A stretch of 64,000 bases of DNA from Nocardioides alkalitolerans DSM 16699 (GCF_000426525.1 NZ_AUFN01000014.1:1-64000), one strand, 5' to 3'; positions 1 through 12,061 are shown, numbered from the stretch's first letter. Numbers and translations are program-made. Notes: generated from the letters alone by a model not told the origin.

Positions 1-526
1 GACCGGCCCCTTCCATGTACGGCCACCGCGTGGGGGCGTTCAGCGCGAGTCGCGGCGCCTCGGGTGCGGTCAGGAGGGAGGTGTCGACCTCGGGCAGCGA
101 CAGCTCGACCTGGGACCCCTCGACCCCCGGACTCGCAGGCTGGACGACGTACACGGAGTAGTCGCGCTGGGGGTCGGTGTAGGCGCACGAGGGCACGTTG
201 AACCCCGACCGCTCGTCGAACGCCGGCGTCGGGAGCCGGTGGGCGGGGGCGGCGAGCGCGTCGGCGAGGCCGACGGGGGCCACGAACGCCTGCACGGCCG
301 CCCCGCCCGCTTCCGGGGGGACGGCGCCGCTGATCTCTATCGAGGTGCGTACGCCGTCACGAAAATCAACCTGCCGGACGGCGCCGTAATCCGCGATGAG
401 CTCACCAGCGACCGGCTCGGCCGCAGCTGCGACCGGGGCGCCATGCACCGATCCTGCAACGACGACCAGGCTCGCGCCCGCTGCCATCACTCCACCACTG
501 CGCCGGTGGCTGTCAACTCGTGTCAT
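1..526 (-). CDS. Secreted protein of unknown function, 3' end outside window
   Basis: This is an open reading frame on the minus strand that runs off the left edge, so only about 175 N-terminal residues are visible. It starts at ATG 526-524 with a GAGGGGG ribosome site about 5 nt upstream. The N-terminus (MTRVDSHRRSGG) is basic and is followed by a hydrophobic stretch ending near AAAAEP at residues 34-39, which looks like a Sec signal peptide. The mature part is rich in Ala, Pro and Val with a single early Cys (NVPSCAYTDP) and no motif I recognise. It probably is an exported or wall-associated protein. The family cannot be named from this fragment. Confidence 0.65.
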   Translation of the reverse strand, partial: MTRVDSHRRSGGVMAAGASLVVVAGSVHGAPVAAAAEPVAGELIADYGAVRQVDFRDGVRTSIEISGAVPPEAGGAAVQAFVAPVGLADALAAPAHRLPTPAFDERSGFNVPSCAYTDPQRDYSVYVVQPASPGVEGSQVELSLPEVDTSLLTAPEAPRLALNAPTRWPYMEGAG

Positions 527-572
527 CACGACCCCCTCGGAACTGGCAGCCGCTCTCGGCCGCCCCCGGCGC

Positions 573-578
573 AGAGTA
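573..578 (-). promoter_or_regulatory. Possible -10 element for the secreted protein gene
   Basis: TACTCT on the minus strand lies about 47 nt before the ATG at 526. No convincing -35 hexamer is present at 17 bp. The rest of 527-758 holds no gene I can support. Confidence 0.3.
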
Positions 579-758
579 GAGGATCCGGCTACGACGACGT
601 CAGCACGGCTGCTCTCAGGCGCAGAGCGACACGAACGCCTCGGCCCGCCGGAACACATCTGGGACACGCCTGCTGGTGATCCAGGAAGCAGCGGGGACCG
701 CGCCCCAGGATCTGTTCTCCCGCTCACTCGAGCGGCCGGCCCGGCCCGCCGTACGACG

Positions 759-800
759 CACGACGGCCCGCCACCTCTCGCGAGGTGACGGGCCGTCGTG
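759..800 (-). terminator. Hairpin terminator downstream of acnA
   Basis: A perfect 12-bp stem (CACGACGGCCCG, 759-770, with its complement at 789-800) contains a second inner stem ACCT/AGGT. It begins 17 nt after the acnA stop. There is no T-run, as is usual for high-GC actinobacteria. Confidence 0.75.
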
Positions 801-816
801 GTGGTGCGGGTGGCGC

Positions 817-3627
<2,811 letters not shown>

Positions 3628-3695
3628 AGTCACTCTCCTCGATCCGCTGGGGTTCGCGCGCTCCCGACCATCTTGCCGCCGCCCCGGCGGGCCTT

Positions 3696-3714
3696 CATAG
3701 GAAGGCTGCCCTTA
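3696..3714 (-). promoter_or_regulatory. Possible DtxR/IdeR-like box upstream of acnA
   Basis: On the minus strand, TAAGGGCAGCCTTCCTATG matches about 13 of 19 positions of the DtxR/IdeR consensus and contains the dyad AAGG-N4-CCTT. It lies about 70 bp before the acnA start. Iron control of aconitase is known in other actinobacteria; here it is only suggested by a moderate match. Confidence 0.3.
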
Positions 3715-3741
3715 CTTCCGGCGTACGGTGTCGGTGCGGTT

Positions 3742-3759
3742 TATCTCGACATCAAGATA
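3742..3759. promoter_or_regulatory. 18-bp imperfect palindrome, candidate operator of acnA
   Basis: TATCTCGACATCAAGATA pairs at seven of nine positions around its centre and sits in an AT-richer patch about 115 bp before acnA. Its place between acnA and the upstream repeats, and its symmetry, fit a dimeric repressor site. The regulator is not identified. Confidence 0.45.
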
Positions 3760-3793
3760 CACGATGTGAAGGTTGATCCGAATCGGATGCCTT

Positions 3794-3819
3794 GGTTTCC
3801 CCGGCCGACCGGGGAAATC
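3794..3819. repeat. Palindromic repeat, first copy of pair A
   Basis: GGTTTCCCCGG, a CCGA loop and CCGGGGAAATC form a hairpin with a nine-pair core. It is followed by a second copy whose arms start exactly 62 bp later (3856). It lies between the rRNA methyltransferase stop and acnA. Confidence 0.7.
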
Positions 3820-3854
3820 AGGACTGGGGGGTCAATGCATTGCCCGCCCGGTCA

Positions 3855-3882
3855 CGGTTTCCCCGGCCGACCGGGGAAACCG
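3855..3882 (-). terminator. Palindromic repeat, second copy of pair A; likely terminator of the methyltransferase operon
   Basis: A perfect 12-bp stem (CGGTTTCCCCGG, loop CCGA) lies 38 nt beyond the stop at 3920. The arms match those of the copy at 3794. It can act as a terminator in either direction. Confidence 0.7.
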
Positions 3883-3919
3883 GGAGCGAGCTCAGACCAC
3901 ATCCCTCAACCTGCAGGCG

Positions 3920-5173
3920 TCAGTCGGTCAGCCCGGGGTCGGAGGCCGGGGCCGGCTCGAGGAGCGCGACGCACTCCACGTGGTGGGTCATGGGGAAGAG
4001 GTCGAACGCCCGCAGCTGGCGCAGCACGTAGCCACGCTCGGCGAAGAGCGCCACGTCGCGGGCCAGCGCCGCGGGGTCGCAGGCGACGTACGCGACCGCT
4101 CGGGGCCGACGGGCGACGACCTGCTCGACGACGACCCGCTTGGCACCCTCGCGGGGCGGGTCGAGCACCACGAGGTCCACGGTCTCCGGGGCCTCGCCCG
4201 CGGCGAGCACCGTCGCCACGTCGCCGGTGACCGCGGAGGCGAGCCCCGGCACGTCCGCGAGGTTGTCGGTCGCGTACGACGACGCCGCGGCGTCGCCCTC
4301 GACGGAGACCACCGACCCGTCGGGACCCAGAGCCTCGGCGAGGAAGCGGGCGAAGAGGCCCACCCCGCCGTACAGGTCGAGGGCCGACTCCCCCGCCCGG
4401 GGCTCGAGCATCTCGAGCACGGTGGCCACGAGCGTGCCGGGCGCACCGGGGTGGACCTGCCAGAAGCCGTCGGCGGCGACGGCGAAGCGCTGCTCGCCGA
4501 GCGGCTCGACCCCGACGGTCTCGACGAGGGTGCCGGGCTGCGGCTCGCGTGCGTCGGGGTGCGCGATGCGGCACGCGTCGACGCGGACGACGTCGTGGGA
4601 CCGGTGCTTGCGCATGCCGCGGCCGCCGTCGGGCAGAGCGACGTACCGCACCCGTGTGCGCCACCGCAGGCCCGCCGCCTGCTCCGGGAGGTCGCCCTCG
4701 ACGGCCTCGACCTCGACGTCGAGCTCCAGGCCGGCGAGGCGCCGCAGCTGCTCGGCGACCACGTCCGCCTTGAGGGTGCGCTGGTGGGCGAAGTCGACGT
4801 GCTGGAAGTCGCAGCCGCCGCAGGCGTCGGGGCCCGCGAACGGGCACGGCGCCTCGACGCGGTGGGCGGACGGTGTCACCACTTCGACGGCGTCACCGCG
4901 CCAGAAGCTGTCGCCGTCGGCCCCCTCGGTGATCTCGACGACCACCTGCTCGCCCGGCAGCGCGTGGCGGGTGAAGACGACGCGGAGCCTCTCCTCGCCC
5001 TCCGGCTGCACGCGCACGACGCAGTGGCCGCCGTGGGCGACCGGCCCGACCTCGGCGACGTACCGCTCCCCGACTCGCGACCGTCCGCGGGGCGCGCGCG
5101 TGCGGTTCTGGCGACCCTGCGGTCGGCCGCGCCGGGAGGACCGCTGCGGCCGGCCCGGCTGCTGACCGCTCAC
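3920..5173 (-). CDS. TRAM-domain RNA (uracil-5-)-methyltransferase, RlmD/TrmA family
   Basis: This enzyme methylates C5 of a uridine in rRNA or tRNA using S-adenosylmethionine. A basic N-terminal tail leads into a TRAM RNA-binding domain (about 34-95). Cys110, Cys118 and Cys121 (CPFAGPDACGGC) are the expected 4Fe-4S ligands. The SAM loop is LDLYGGVGLF, followed by VVLDPPREGAK and the catalytic YVACDPAALARD. The length, 417 residues, fits the family. I placed the start at GTG 5173 because it overlaps the permease stop (GTGA); the open frame extends much further upstream but without sense there. The same permease–methyltransferase order occurs as Rv2690c–Rv2689c in M. tuberculosis. The exact uridine target is not visible from sequence. 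Confidence 0.88.
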   Translation of the reverse strand: MSGQQPGRPQRSSRRGRPQGRQNRTRAPRGRSRVGERYVAEVGPVAHGGHCVVRVQPEGEERLRVVFTRHALPGEQVVVEITEGADGDSFWRGDAVEVVTPSAHRVEAPCPFAGPDACGGCDFQHVDFAHQRTLKADVVAEQLRRLAGLELDVEVEAVEGDLPEQAAGLRWRTRVRYVALPDGGRGMRKHRSHDVVRVDACRIAHPDAREPQPGTLVETVGVEPLGEQRFAVAADGFWQVHPGAPGTLVATVLEMLEPRAGESALDLYGGVGLFARFLAEALGPDGSVVSVEGDAAASSYATDNLADVPGLASAVTGDVATVLAAGEAPETVDLVVLDPPREGAKRVVVEQVVARRPRAVAYVACDPAALARDVALFAERGYVLRQLRAFDLFPMTHHVECVALLEPAPASDPGLTD

Positions 5174-7218
5174 CGGTGCACCTGCCGGTCGTCGTCGCGC
5201 TCCTGCACGCGTCCGCGGCGCAGGTCGCCGGCCTGGACCCGGGACTGGCCGCGCTTGCGGCGCTCGAGGGCCACGGCGGAGGAGGCCAGCTGGAACGGCA
5301 CGGAGGTCACCATGACGCCCGGGGTGAAGAGCAGCCGGCCCTTGAGGCGCAGCGCGGTCTGGTTGTGGAGCAGCTGCTCCCACCAGTGGCCCACGACGTA
5401 CTCGGGGATGTAGACGGCCACGACGCCGCGCGGGTTCGCCCGGCGGATCTCCACGGCGTAGTCGACGATGGGCCGCACGAGCTCGCGGTACGGCGAGTGC
5501 AGCACCTTGAGCGGCACGTCGATGTTGCGCTTGTCCCACTGGGCGAGCAGCTTGTCGGTCTCCCCGGTCTCGGTGGAGACGCAGACCGCCTCGAGCACGT
5601 TCGGGCGCGACGCCTTGGCGTAGGCCAGCGCCCGCAGCGTCGGCTTGTGGAGCTTGGAGACGAGGACGATCGCGTGCACCCGCGTGGGCAGCACCTTGTC
5701 GCCCTCCTCGATCTCGAGCTCGTCGGAGACCCGGTCGTAGTGGCGGCGGATCGCGCGCATGAGGAAGAAGAAGCCGAGCATCGCGAGGATCGTGATCCAG
5801 GCACCCTCGGTGAACTTGGTGACGAGCACGATCACCAGCACGACGGCCGTGAACGCGAGGCCGATCGTGTTGATGACGCGGGAGCGCTGCATCTTCCGGC
5901 GCACCGCCGGGTCCTTCTCCGTCAGCAGGTGGCGCGTCCAGTGGCGGATCATGCCGAGCTGGCTCAGGTTGAAGGAGACGAAGACGCCGACGATGTAGAG
6001 CTGGATGAGGCGGGTCGTCTCGGCGTCGAAGGCGACGATGAGCACGATGGCCATGACGGCGAGGAAGACGATGCCGTTGCTGTAGGCGAGGCGGTCGCCG
6101 CGCGAGCCGAACGAGCGGGGCGCGAACCCGTCCTTCGCCAGGATCGAGCCGAGCACCGGGAAGCCGTTGAAGGCCGTGTTGGCGGCCAGCACCAGGATGA
6201 TGCCCGTCATCGTGACGACGAGGTAGAACCCGGGCGGGAAGTCGGCGAACAGCGCCCGGGCGATCTGGGCGATCACGGTGTGCTGGTCGTAGTCGCCCGG
6301 CAGGGCGTCGCCCGAGGGGGTGCGCAGCCGGTCGAGCTCGTGCGGGTCGACGTAGCGCAGCCCCATCTCGCGGGCCAGCAGGATCACCGAGAGCATCATC
6401 GTGATCGCGATGCCACCGAGCATGAGCAGCGTGGACGCCGCGTTGGTGCTCTTCGGCCGTCGGAACGCCGGCACGCCGTTGGAGATCGCCTCGACGCCCG
6501 TCAGCGCCGCGCAGCCCGACGAGAACGCCCGGGCGAGCAGGAAGATCATGGCGAACTGCGTCAGCGGCTCCTCGAAGCCCGGGCGCGGCACCACCTCGAG
6601 GTGGGCGCTCTCGACCTCGGGCAGCGTCCCCGTCACGAACCGGTAGCCGCCGTAGACCGCCATCACGAAGATCGCGACCATGAACGCGTACGTCGGCACG
6701 GCGAAGTAGCTGCCGGACTCGCGGATGCCCCGCAGGTTGATGGCCATGAGCAGCACCACCAGCGCCGACGCGAAGAGCACCTCGTGACCCGAGAGGAACG
6801 GGATCGCCGCCGCGGCGTACTGCGAGCCGGAGGAGATCGACACCGCCACCGTCAGCACGTAGTCGACCAGCAGCGCGCTCGCCACCGTCGTACCGGCCGT
6901 CGGGCCCAGGTTGACGCTGGCGACCTCGTAGTCGCCGCCGCCGCTCGGGTAGGCGTGGACGGTCTGCCGGTACGACGCGATGACCGCCGCCATCACCATC
7001 GCGACGGCGATGCCGATCCAGGGCGAGAACGCGTACGACGTCGCCCCCGCGATGGAGAGCATGATGAAGACCTCGTCGGGCGCGTACGCCACGGAGGACA
7101 ACGCGTCGCTGGCGAAGACGGGAAGCGCAATGCGCTTCGGGAGGAGAGTTTCCCCGAGCTGGGAGCTGCGGAGCTTGCGGCCCAGCAGGATCCTCTTCGA
7201 GGCGTCGGCGAGACCCAC
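5170..7218 (-). CDS. APC-superfamily permease, probable KimA-like K+ transporter
   Basis: The protein is an integral membrane permease of about 682 residues: some twelve hydrophobic segments from about residue 35 to 470, then a cytosolic domain of about 190 residues. Typical family sequence is LPVFASDALSSVAYAPDE near the N-terminus and YPSGGGDYEVAS in the third helix region. Database names often read amino acid permease, but KimA/YdaO relatives carry potassium. The divergent neighbours are two TrkA-type RCK proteins, which supports a K+ role by context. GTG 7218 is preferred: homologues start near SKRILLGRKLRSS, and TACCAT lies 8 nt upstream of it. An ATG at 7290 would add 24 residues. Confidence 0.8.
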   Translation of the reverse strand: MGLADASKRILLGRKLRSSQLGETLLPKRIALPVFASDALSSVAYAPDEVFIMLSIAGATSYAFSPWIGIAVAMVMAAVIASYRQTVHAYPSGGGDYEVASVNLGPTAGTTVASALLVDYVLTVAVSISSGSQYAAAAIPFLSGHEVLFASALVVLLMAINLRGIRESGSYFAVPTYAFMVAIFVMAVYGGYRFVTGTLPEVESAHLEVVPRPGFEEPLTQFAMIFLLARAFSSGCAALTGVEAISNGVPAFRRPKSTNAASTLLMLGGIAITMMLSVILLAREMGLRYVDPHELDRLRTPSGDALPGDYDQHTVIAQIARALFADFPPGFYLVVTMTGIILVLAANTAFNGFPVLGSILAKDGFAPRSFGSRGDRLAYSNGIVFLAVMAIVLIVAFDAETTRLIQLYIVGVFVSFNLSQLGMIRHWTRHLLTEKDPAVRRKMQRSRVINTIGLAFTAVVLVIVLVTKFTEGAWITILAMLGFFFLMRAIRRHYDRVSDELEIEEGDKVLPTRVHAIVLVSKLHKPTLRALAYAKASRPNVLEAVCVSTETGETDKLLAQWDKRNIDVPLKVLHSPYRELVRPIVDYAVEIRRANPRGVVAVYIPEYVVGHWWEQLLHNQTALRLKGRLLFTPGVMVTSVPFQLASSAVALERRKRGQSRVQAGDLRRGRVQERDDDRQVHR

Positions 7219-7226
7219 GAGGCGCG

Positions 7227-7232
7227 ATGGTA
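7227..7232 (-). promoter_or_regulatory. Probable -10 element of the permease gene
   Basis: TACCAT ends 8 nt before the preferred GTG start at 7218, a spacing that would give a nearly leaderless mRNA. Confidence 0.4.
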
Positions 7233-7373
7233 CGCCCGGACGGTGGCCGATGGGCGATTCCGCGAACACCGTCCACTTGATGCGTGCCACTCCCCACGTC
7301 CCGGGGGCGGGCCCGTCGTGCGTCGATCGCGGCGAAGGTCACGAGGCGGCGTCGCGCGGACGTTCCGCTGGAG

Positions 7374-7379
7374 TACGGT
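7374..7379 (+). promoter_or_regulatory. -10 element of the trkA pair, leaderless start
   Basis: TACGGT is followed by exactly 7 nt and then GTG at 7387, so transcription should begin on the start codon. No good -35 is visible. Confidence 0.5.
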
Positions 7380-7386
7380 TCCGCGT

Positions 7387-8049
7387 GTGCATGTCGTGAT
7401 CATGGGCTGTGGCCGCGTCGGTTCGACGCTCGCCCGCAGCCTCGAGGACCGCAACCACACGGTGTCGGTCATCGACGTCTCGGCGGAGGCCTTCCGCCGG
7501 CTCGGGCCGTCCTTCAACGGCGACAAGGTGACGGGCCTCGGCTTCGACCGCAAGGTGCTGACCAAGGCCGGCATCAAGCGCGCCGACGCCTTCGCCGCCG
7601 TCTCCAGCGGCGACAACTCGAACATCATCGCGGCCCGCGTGGCCCGCGAGTCGTTCGGCATCGAGCAGGTCGTCGCCCGCATCTACGACCCCGGCCGCGC
7701 CGAGGTCTACCAGCGCCTCGGCATCACCACGGTCGCGACCGTGAAGTGGACGGCCGACCAGGTCCTGCGCCGGCTGCTGCCGGCCGGCGCCGAGCCGGAC
7801 TTCCGGGACCCGTCGGGCACGATCCGGCTCGACCAGGTGCCGGCCCCCGGCCCGTGGGTCGGCCACCGGACCGTCGCCTTCCAGGAGCAGACGAGGTCGC
7901 GCATCGCGTGGATCGACAGGCTCGGCGAGGGCATGCTGCCCCACCGCGAGTCGGTCATCCAGGAGGGCGACCTGCTCCACCTGGTGATGCGCGAGGAGAA
8001 CGCCGCGCACGCCTACCAGACCATCACCCGCGGACCGGAGGAGAGCTGA
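7387..8049 (+). CDS. trkA: TrkA/RCK potassium uptake protein (first of a pair)
   Basis: This 220-residue protein is a cytosolic RCK subunit that binds NAD(H) or nucleotide and gates a K+ transporter. The Rossmann loop is seen at the very N-terminus (VVIMGCGRVGSTLA) with an acidic end of the second strand (SVIDVSAE). Residues 1-130 are the RCK_N domain and about 140-215 form an RCK_C domain (GEGMLPHRESVIQEGD). The start is GTG 7387, placed by the upstream -10 and by alignment with MRVVVMGCGRVG-type starts. Its stop overlaps the next gene (TGATG). The order equals ceoB–ceoC (Rv2691–Rv2692), beside the permease. Confidence 0.9.
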   Translation: MHVVIMGCGRVGSTLARSLEDRNHTVSVIDVSAEAFRRLGPSFNGDKVTGLGFDRKVLTKAGIKRADAFAAVSSGDNSNIIAARVARESFGIEQVVARIYDPGRAEVYQRLGITTVATVKWTADQVLRRLLPAGAEPDFRDPSGTIRLDQVPAPGPWVGHRTVAFQEQTRSRIAWIDRLGEGMLPHRESVIQEGDLLHLVMREENAAHAYQTITRGPEES

Positions 8050-8717
8050 TGCGCGTCGCCATCGCGGGTGCGGGTGCCGTCGGGCGCTCCGTGGCCGCCG
8101 AGCTCATCGGCAACGGGCACGAGGTGCTCCTCATCGACAAGGCGGCCGAGGCCATCCGCCCGGAACGCGTCGCGGAGGCCGAGTGGCTGCTCGCCGACTG
8201 CTGCGAGCTCTCCTCGCTCGAGGAGGCGCGGCTCGACCAGTGCGACGTCGTCATCGCCGCCACCGGTGACGACAAGGCCAACCTCGTCGCCTCGCTGCTG
8301 GCGAAGACCGAGTTCGGCGTGCCCCGCACGGTGGGCCGCGTCAACCACCCCGACAACGAGTGGCTGTTCAACGAGGCGTGGGGCGTGGACGTCAGCGTCT
8401 CGACGCCGCGCATCATGTCGGCGCTCGTGGAGGAGGCCGTCGCGGTCGGCGACCTCGTGCGGCTCTTCACCTTCCGCCAGGGCCAGGCCAACCTCGTCGA
8501 GCTCACGCTGCCGGAGGACTCGCCGTACGTCGGCAAGCCCTCGGGCCTCGTGCCGTTCCCGGACAACTGCGCGCTCGTCACGATCCTGCGCGACGGGCAG
8601 GTCTACACGCCCGACAAGGAGCAGCCCCTCGAGGCCGGCGACGAGCTGCTGTTCGTCATCCCCACCGAGCTCGAGGACGACCTCGAGCGCCTGCTCGCCC
8701 CCGCCACGCACTCCTGA
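8049..8717 (+). CDS. TrkA/RCK potassium uptake protein (second of a pair)
   Basis: A second RCK protein of 222 residues starts at ATG 8049, overlapping the stop of the first gene by one base. The dinucleotide loop is IAGAGAVGRSVAAEL, then LLIDK. The C-terminal half (SPYVGKPSGLVPFPDN, and AGDELLFVIP near the end) is an RCK_C domain. The two proteins likely form a heteromeric regulatory ring on the neighbouring permease or on a Trk/Ktr channel elsewhere. This corresponds to CeoC/TrkB of mycobacteria. No pore subunit of the TrkH type is in the window. Confidence 0.9.
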   Translation: MRVAIAGAGAVGRSVAAELIGNGHEVLLIDKAAEAIRPERVAEAEWLLADCCELSSLEEARLDQCDVVIAATGDDKANLVASLLAKTEFGVPRTVGRVNHPDNEWLFNEAWGVDVSVSTPRIMSALVEEAVAVGDLVRLFTFRQGQANLVELTLPEDSPYVGKPSGLVPFPDNCALVTILRDGQVYTPDKEQPLEAGDELLFVIPTELEDDLERLLAPATHS

Positions 8718-8746
8718 GCGCCGGCCGGGCCGACCCCTCGGACGCA

Positions 8747-8793
8747 GATCGCGGTAGGTGGTACCCGTTCGACGGGTGCCACCTACCGCGATC
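8747..8793. terminator. Bidirectional terminator between trkA pair and aspS
   Basis: A 22-bp stem beginning GATCGCGGTAGGTGG with a 3-nt TCG loop contains one T·G mismatch. It separates two convergent genes and should stop transcription from both sides. Confidence 0.85.
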
Positions 8794-8825
8794 GGTGGAG
8801 CGGTCAGGCCTGGATCAGGCCCGGA

Positions 8826-10628
8826 TCAGCCCTGGGGCGCCTCGGCCGGCGCCGCGGCGGCGGGCTTCGCGGGTACGGCGTCCACCCCCGCCTCCTTGCG
8901 CTGCGCGCTGGTGATCGGCGCCGGCGCGGCCGTCAGCGGGTCGACGCCGCCGCCCGACTTCGGGAACGCGATCACCTCGCGGATCGAGTCGACGCCCGCG
9001 AGGAGCGCGACGATCCGGTCCCAGCCGAACGCGATGCCGCCGTGCGGGGGCGCGCCGTACTTGAACGCCTCGAGCAGGAAGCCGAACTTCTCCTCGGCCT
9101 CCGCCTCGTCGAGGCCCATGATCGCGAAGACGCGCTTCTGGACGTCCTCGCGGTGGATACGGATCGACCCGCCGCCGATCTCGTTGCCGTTGCAGACGAT
9201 GTCGTAGGCCCAGGCGAGCGCGTTGCCGGGGTCGGCGTCGAAGGCGTCGAGGTCCTTGGGCGAGGTGAAGGCGTGGTGCACGGCCGTCCAGGCCCCGGAG
9301 CCCACGGCGACGTCGCCGGCGGCGGTGGCGTCACCGGCCGGCTCGAAGAGCGGGGCGTCGACGACCCAGAGGAAGCTCCAGGCCGACTCGTCGATGAGGC
9401 CGCCGCGGCGACCGATCTCGAGACGGGCGGCGCCGAGGAGCGCGCGCATCGCCTTCGTGGGGCCGGCGCTGAAGAAGATGCAGTCGCCGGGCGCGGCACC
9501 GACGTGGGCGGCGAGGCCGGCCTTCTCGGTGTCGGAGAGGTTCTTGGCGACGGGGCCGGTCAGCTCGCCGTCCTCCTGCACCAGCACGTAGGCCAGTCCG
9601 CGGGCCCCGCGCTGCTTGGCCCACTCCTGCCAGGCGTCGAGCTGCTTGCGGGGCTGCGAGGCGCCGCCGGGCATCACGACCGCGCCGACGTACTCGGCCT
9701 GGAAGACGCGGAAGGTCGTGTCCTTGAAGTAGTCGGTGCACTCGACGAGCTCCTGGCCCATGCGCAGGTCGGGCTTGTCGGAGCCGAAGCGGCGCATGGC
9801 CTCGGCGTACGTCATGCGCGGCAGCGGCGTCGGCACGTCGTACCCGATCAGCTTCCACAGCGCCGAGACGATCTGCTCGCCGAGGGCGATGACGTCGTCC
9901 TGCTCGACGAAGCTCATCTCGATGTCGAGCTGGGTGAACTCGGGCTGGCGGTCGGCGCGGAAGTCCTCGTCGCGGTAGCAGCGCGCGATCTGGTAGTAGC
10001 GCTCCATGCCGGCGACCATCAGCAGCTGCTTGAACAGCTGCGGGCTCTGCGGCAGGGCGTACCAGCTGCCCGGGCGCAGGCGGGCGGGCACCAGGAAGTC
10101 GCGGGCGCCCTCGGGCGTCGAGCGGGTCAGCGTCGGGGTCTCGATCTCCACGAAGTCGTGGCCCTCGAGCACCTCGCGAGCGGCCTTGTTGACCTTGCTG
10201 CGCAGGCGCAGGGCGTCGCCCGGGCCGCTGCGGCGCAGGTCGAGGTAGCGGTGGCGCAGGCGCGCCTCCTCACCGATCTCGCCGGCGCTGTGGCCGGACT
10301 CGTCGATCGGGAACGGCAGGGGCGCGCTGGCGCTGAGCACCTCGACGGTCTCGGCCACGACCTCGATCTCGCCCGAGGGCAGGTTCGGGTTGGCGTTGCC
10401 CTCGGGGCGGAGCCCGACGGTGCCGACGACCTTCACGCAGTACTCGTTGCGCAGGCCACCGGCGACCTCCTCGTCGCGGACGACGACCTGGGCGACGCCG
10501 CTGGCCTCACGGAGGTCGAGGAACGCGACCCCGCCGTGATCGCGGCGCCTCGCCACCCACCCGGTGAGGGTGACGGTCTGGCCGACGTGCTCGGCGCGCA
10601 GGGCGCCGGCGTCATGGGTGCGGATCAC
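8826..10628 (-). CDS. aspS: Aspartate–tRNA ligase
   Basis: Bacterial-type class II AspRS of 600 residues charges tRNA-Asp, and possibly tRNA-Asn. The order is OB-fold anticodon domain (1-105), catalytic motif 2 region ([18 protein letters not shown]), the bacterial GAD insertion (about 300-400), and motif 3 ([13 protein letters not shown]). The loop [11 protein letters not shown] carries the His that marks non-discriminating enzymes in other bacteria, which would fit an organism using GatCAB; this is inference. The C-terminus has an Ala/Pro-rich tail. The start is GTG 10628, with AGGAGAAG upstream, overlapping the hisS stop as GTGA. Confidence 0.95.
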   Translation of the reverse strand: MIRTHDAGALRAEHVGQTVTLTGWVARRRDHGGVAFLDLREASGVAQVVVRDEEVAGGLRNEYCVKVVGTVGLRPEGNANPNLPSGEIEVVAETVEVLSASAPLPFPIDESGHSAGEIGEEARLRHRYLDLRRSGPGDALRLRSKVNKAAREVLEGHDFVEIETPTLTRSTPEGARDFLVPARLRPGSWYALPQSPQLFKQLLMVAGMERYYQIARCYRDEDFRADRQPEFTQLDIEMSFVEQDDVIALGEQIVSALWKLIGYDVPTPLPRMTYAEAMRRFGSDKPDLRMGQELVECTDYFKDTTFRVFQAEYVGAVVMPGGASQPRKQLDAWQEWAKQRGARGLAYVLVQEDGELTGPVAKNLSDTEKAGLAAHVGAAPGDCIFFSAGPTKAMRALLGAARLEIGRRGGLIDESAWSFLWVVDAPLFEPAGDATAAGDVAVGSGAWTAVHHAFTSPKDLDAFDADPGNALAWAYDIVCNGNEIGGGSIRIHREDVQKRVFAIMGLDEAEAEEKFGFLLEAFKYGAPPHGGIAFGWDRIVALLAGVDSIREVIAFPKSGGGVDPLTAAPAPITSAQRKEAGVDAVPAKPAAAAPAEAPQG

Positions 10629-12043
10629 GGGGTCTTCTCCTGGAGGTCGGTCGTGCGGGGTGATGTCTCGTCGTGCGGGCGGAGCACCTGCGGGCGCAGG
10701 TCCTGCTCCGATGGTGTCCACGCGTGGGGGTCGGCGTCCACCTGGTTCCCGCTGCGGATGTCCTTGACCTGGTCGCGGGCCGGGACCCCGTCGTCGTCCC
10801 CGGGAGTGCCGGGGAACCAGACGAACGGGATGCCGCGGCGCTCGGCGTACCGGATCTGCTTGCCGAACTTGGCCGCGGTGGCCGCGACCTCGCACGGGAT
10901 CCCGCGGGCGCGCAGGGCGTCGGCGACGGCGTCGCTCGCCGGGCGCGACTCCTCGTCGGTGAGCGCGACCAGCACGGCGCTCGGCACCGACCGGCTCCCC
11001 ACCACGACGCCGCGGGAGATCAGGGGCACGAGCACGCGGGAGACGCCCAGCGAGATCCCGACGCCGGGGTACGTCGTACGCCCGTCGCTCGCGAGCGCGT
11101 CGTAGCGACCGCCGGAGCAGATCGAGCCCATCGACTCGTAGCCGTCGAGGCGGGTCTCGAAGACCGTGCCCGTGTAGTAGTCGAGGCCGCGGGCGATCGA
11201 GAGGTCGGCGGTGATGCGCACGTGCTCGTCGGCCAGGGGCGCGCAGGCCCGCATGAGGTCGCCGAGCTCGGCCAGGCCCTCGTCGAGGAGGTCGTGGCTG
11301 ACGCCGAGGGCCCGCACCTGCGCCACGAGCCCGTCGTCGTCGCTGCGGATGCTCGCCAGCTCGAGGCAGGCGTCGGCCTGCTCGGGGGTCGCGCCCGCGT
11401 CGGCGACGAGCATCTCGCGCACACGCGCGGCGGGCACCTTGTCGAGCTTGTCGACCAGGCGCATGACCTCGTCGACGTCCGTGAGCCCGAGGCCGGCGTA
11501 GAAGCCCTGGATGAGCTTGCGGTTGTTGACCTGCAGGCGGAAGCCGGGCAGCCCGACCACGTCGGGGCGCGCCAGCCGGCGGAGCGCGTCGAGCATGACG
11601 CGGGTGACCTCGACGTCGTGGTGGAACGGCAGGGTGTCGCGGCCGATCACGTCGATGTCGGCCTGCGTGAACTCGCGGTAGCGCCCGTCCTGGGGACGCT
11701 CGCCGCGCCACACCTTCTGGATCTGGAAGCGCCGGAACGGGAACTCGAGCTTGCCGGCGTTCTCGAGCACGTAGCGGGCGAACGGCACGGTGAGGTCGAA
11801 GTGAAGCCCCATGCCGGAGTCCGCGGACGCGTCGGTCTCCTGGAGCCGGCGCAGCACGTAGACCTCCTTGGAGGTGTCGCCCTTGCGCAGCAGCTGGTCG
11901 AGGGGCTCGACCGCGCGGGTCTCGACGCCCGCGAACCCGTGCAGCTCGAAGGTACGGCGCAGCGTGTCGACGACCAGCTGCTCGACGACGCGCTCGGCCG
12001 GCAGCAGCTCGGGGAACCCGCTCAGCTTGGTGGGCTTGCTCAT
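10625..12043 (-). CDS. hisS: Histidine–tRNA ligase
   Basis: Class II HisRS of 472 residues joins histidine to tRNA-His. The visible signatures are motif 1/2 regions ([28 protein letters not shown]) and the histidine-specific loop [13 protein letters not shown]-terminal anticodon-binding domain (about 365-455: [20 protein letters not shown]) follows, with a hydrophilic tail of about 40 residues that is longer than usual. The start ATG is at 12043, 18 nt after the hydrolase gene. The stop overlaps the aspS start, so the two synthetases are translationally coupled. Confidence 0.95.
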   Translation of the reverse strand: MSKPTKLSGFPELLPAERVVEQLVVDTLRRTFELHGFAGVETRAVEPLDQLLRKGDTSKEVYVLRRLQETDASADSGMGLHFDLTVPFARYVLENAGKLEFPFRRFQIQKVWRGERPQDGRYREFTQADIDVIGRDTLPFHHDVEVTRVMLDALRRLARPDVVGLPGFRLQVNNRKLIQGFYAGLGLTDVDEVMRLVDKLDKVPAARVREMLVADAGATPEQADACLELASIRSDDDGLVAQVRALGVSHDLLDEGLAELGDLMRACAPLADEHVRITADLSIARGLDYYTGTVFETRLDGYESMGSICSGGRYDALASDGRTTYPGVGISLGVSRVLVPLISRGVVVGSRSVPSAVLVALTDEESRPASDAVADALRARGIPCEVAATAAKFGKQIRYAERRGIPFVWFPGTPGDDDGVPARDQVKDIRSGNQVDADPHAWTPSEQDLRPQVLRPHDETSPRTTDLQEKTP

Positions 12044-12061
12044 CTGGTGGTGGCTCGCTCT

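Noticed and set aside
3794..3882. Two spaced palindromes as a CRISPR array
   Set aside because: Only two copies exist, each is a self-complementary hairpin, no cas gene is near, and an analogous pair occurs at 14285.
5174..7342. Extension of the RNA methyltransferase frame far upstream
   Set aside because: The frame stays open to 7342 but is out of phase with the real permease and reads as Arg/His/Pro-rich nonsense; the TRAM domain starts just after GTG 5173.
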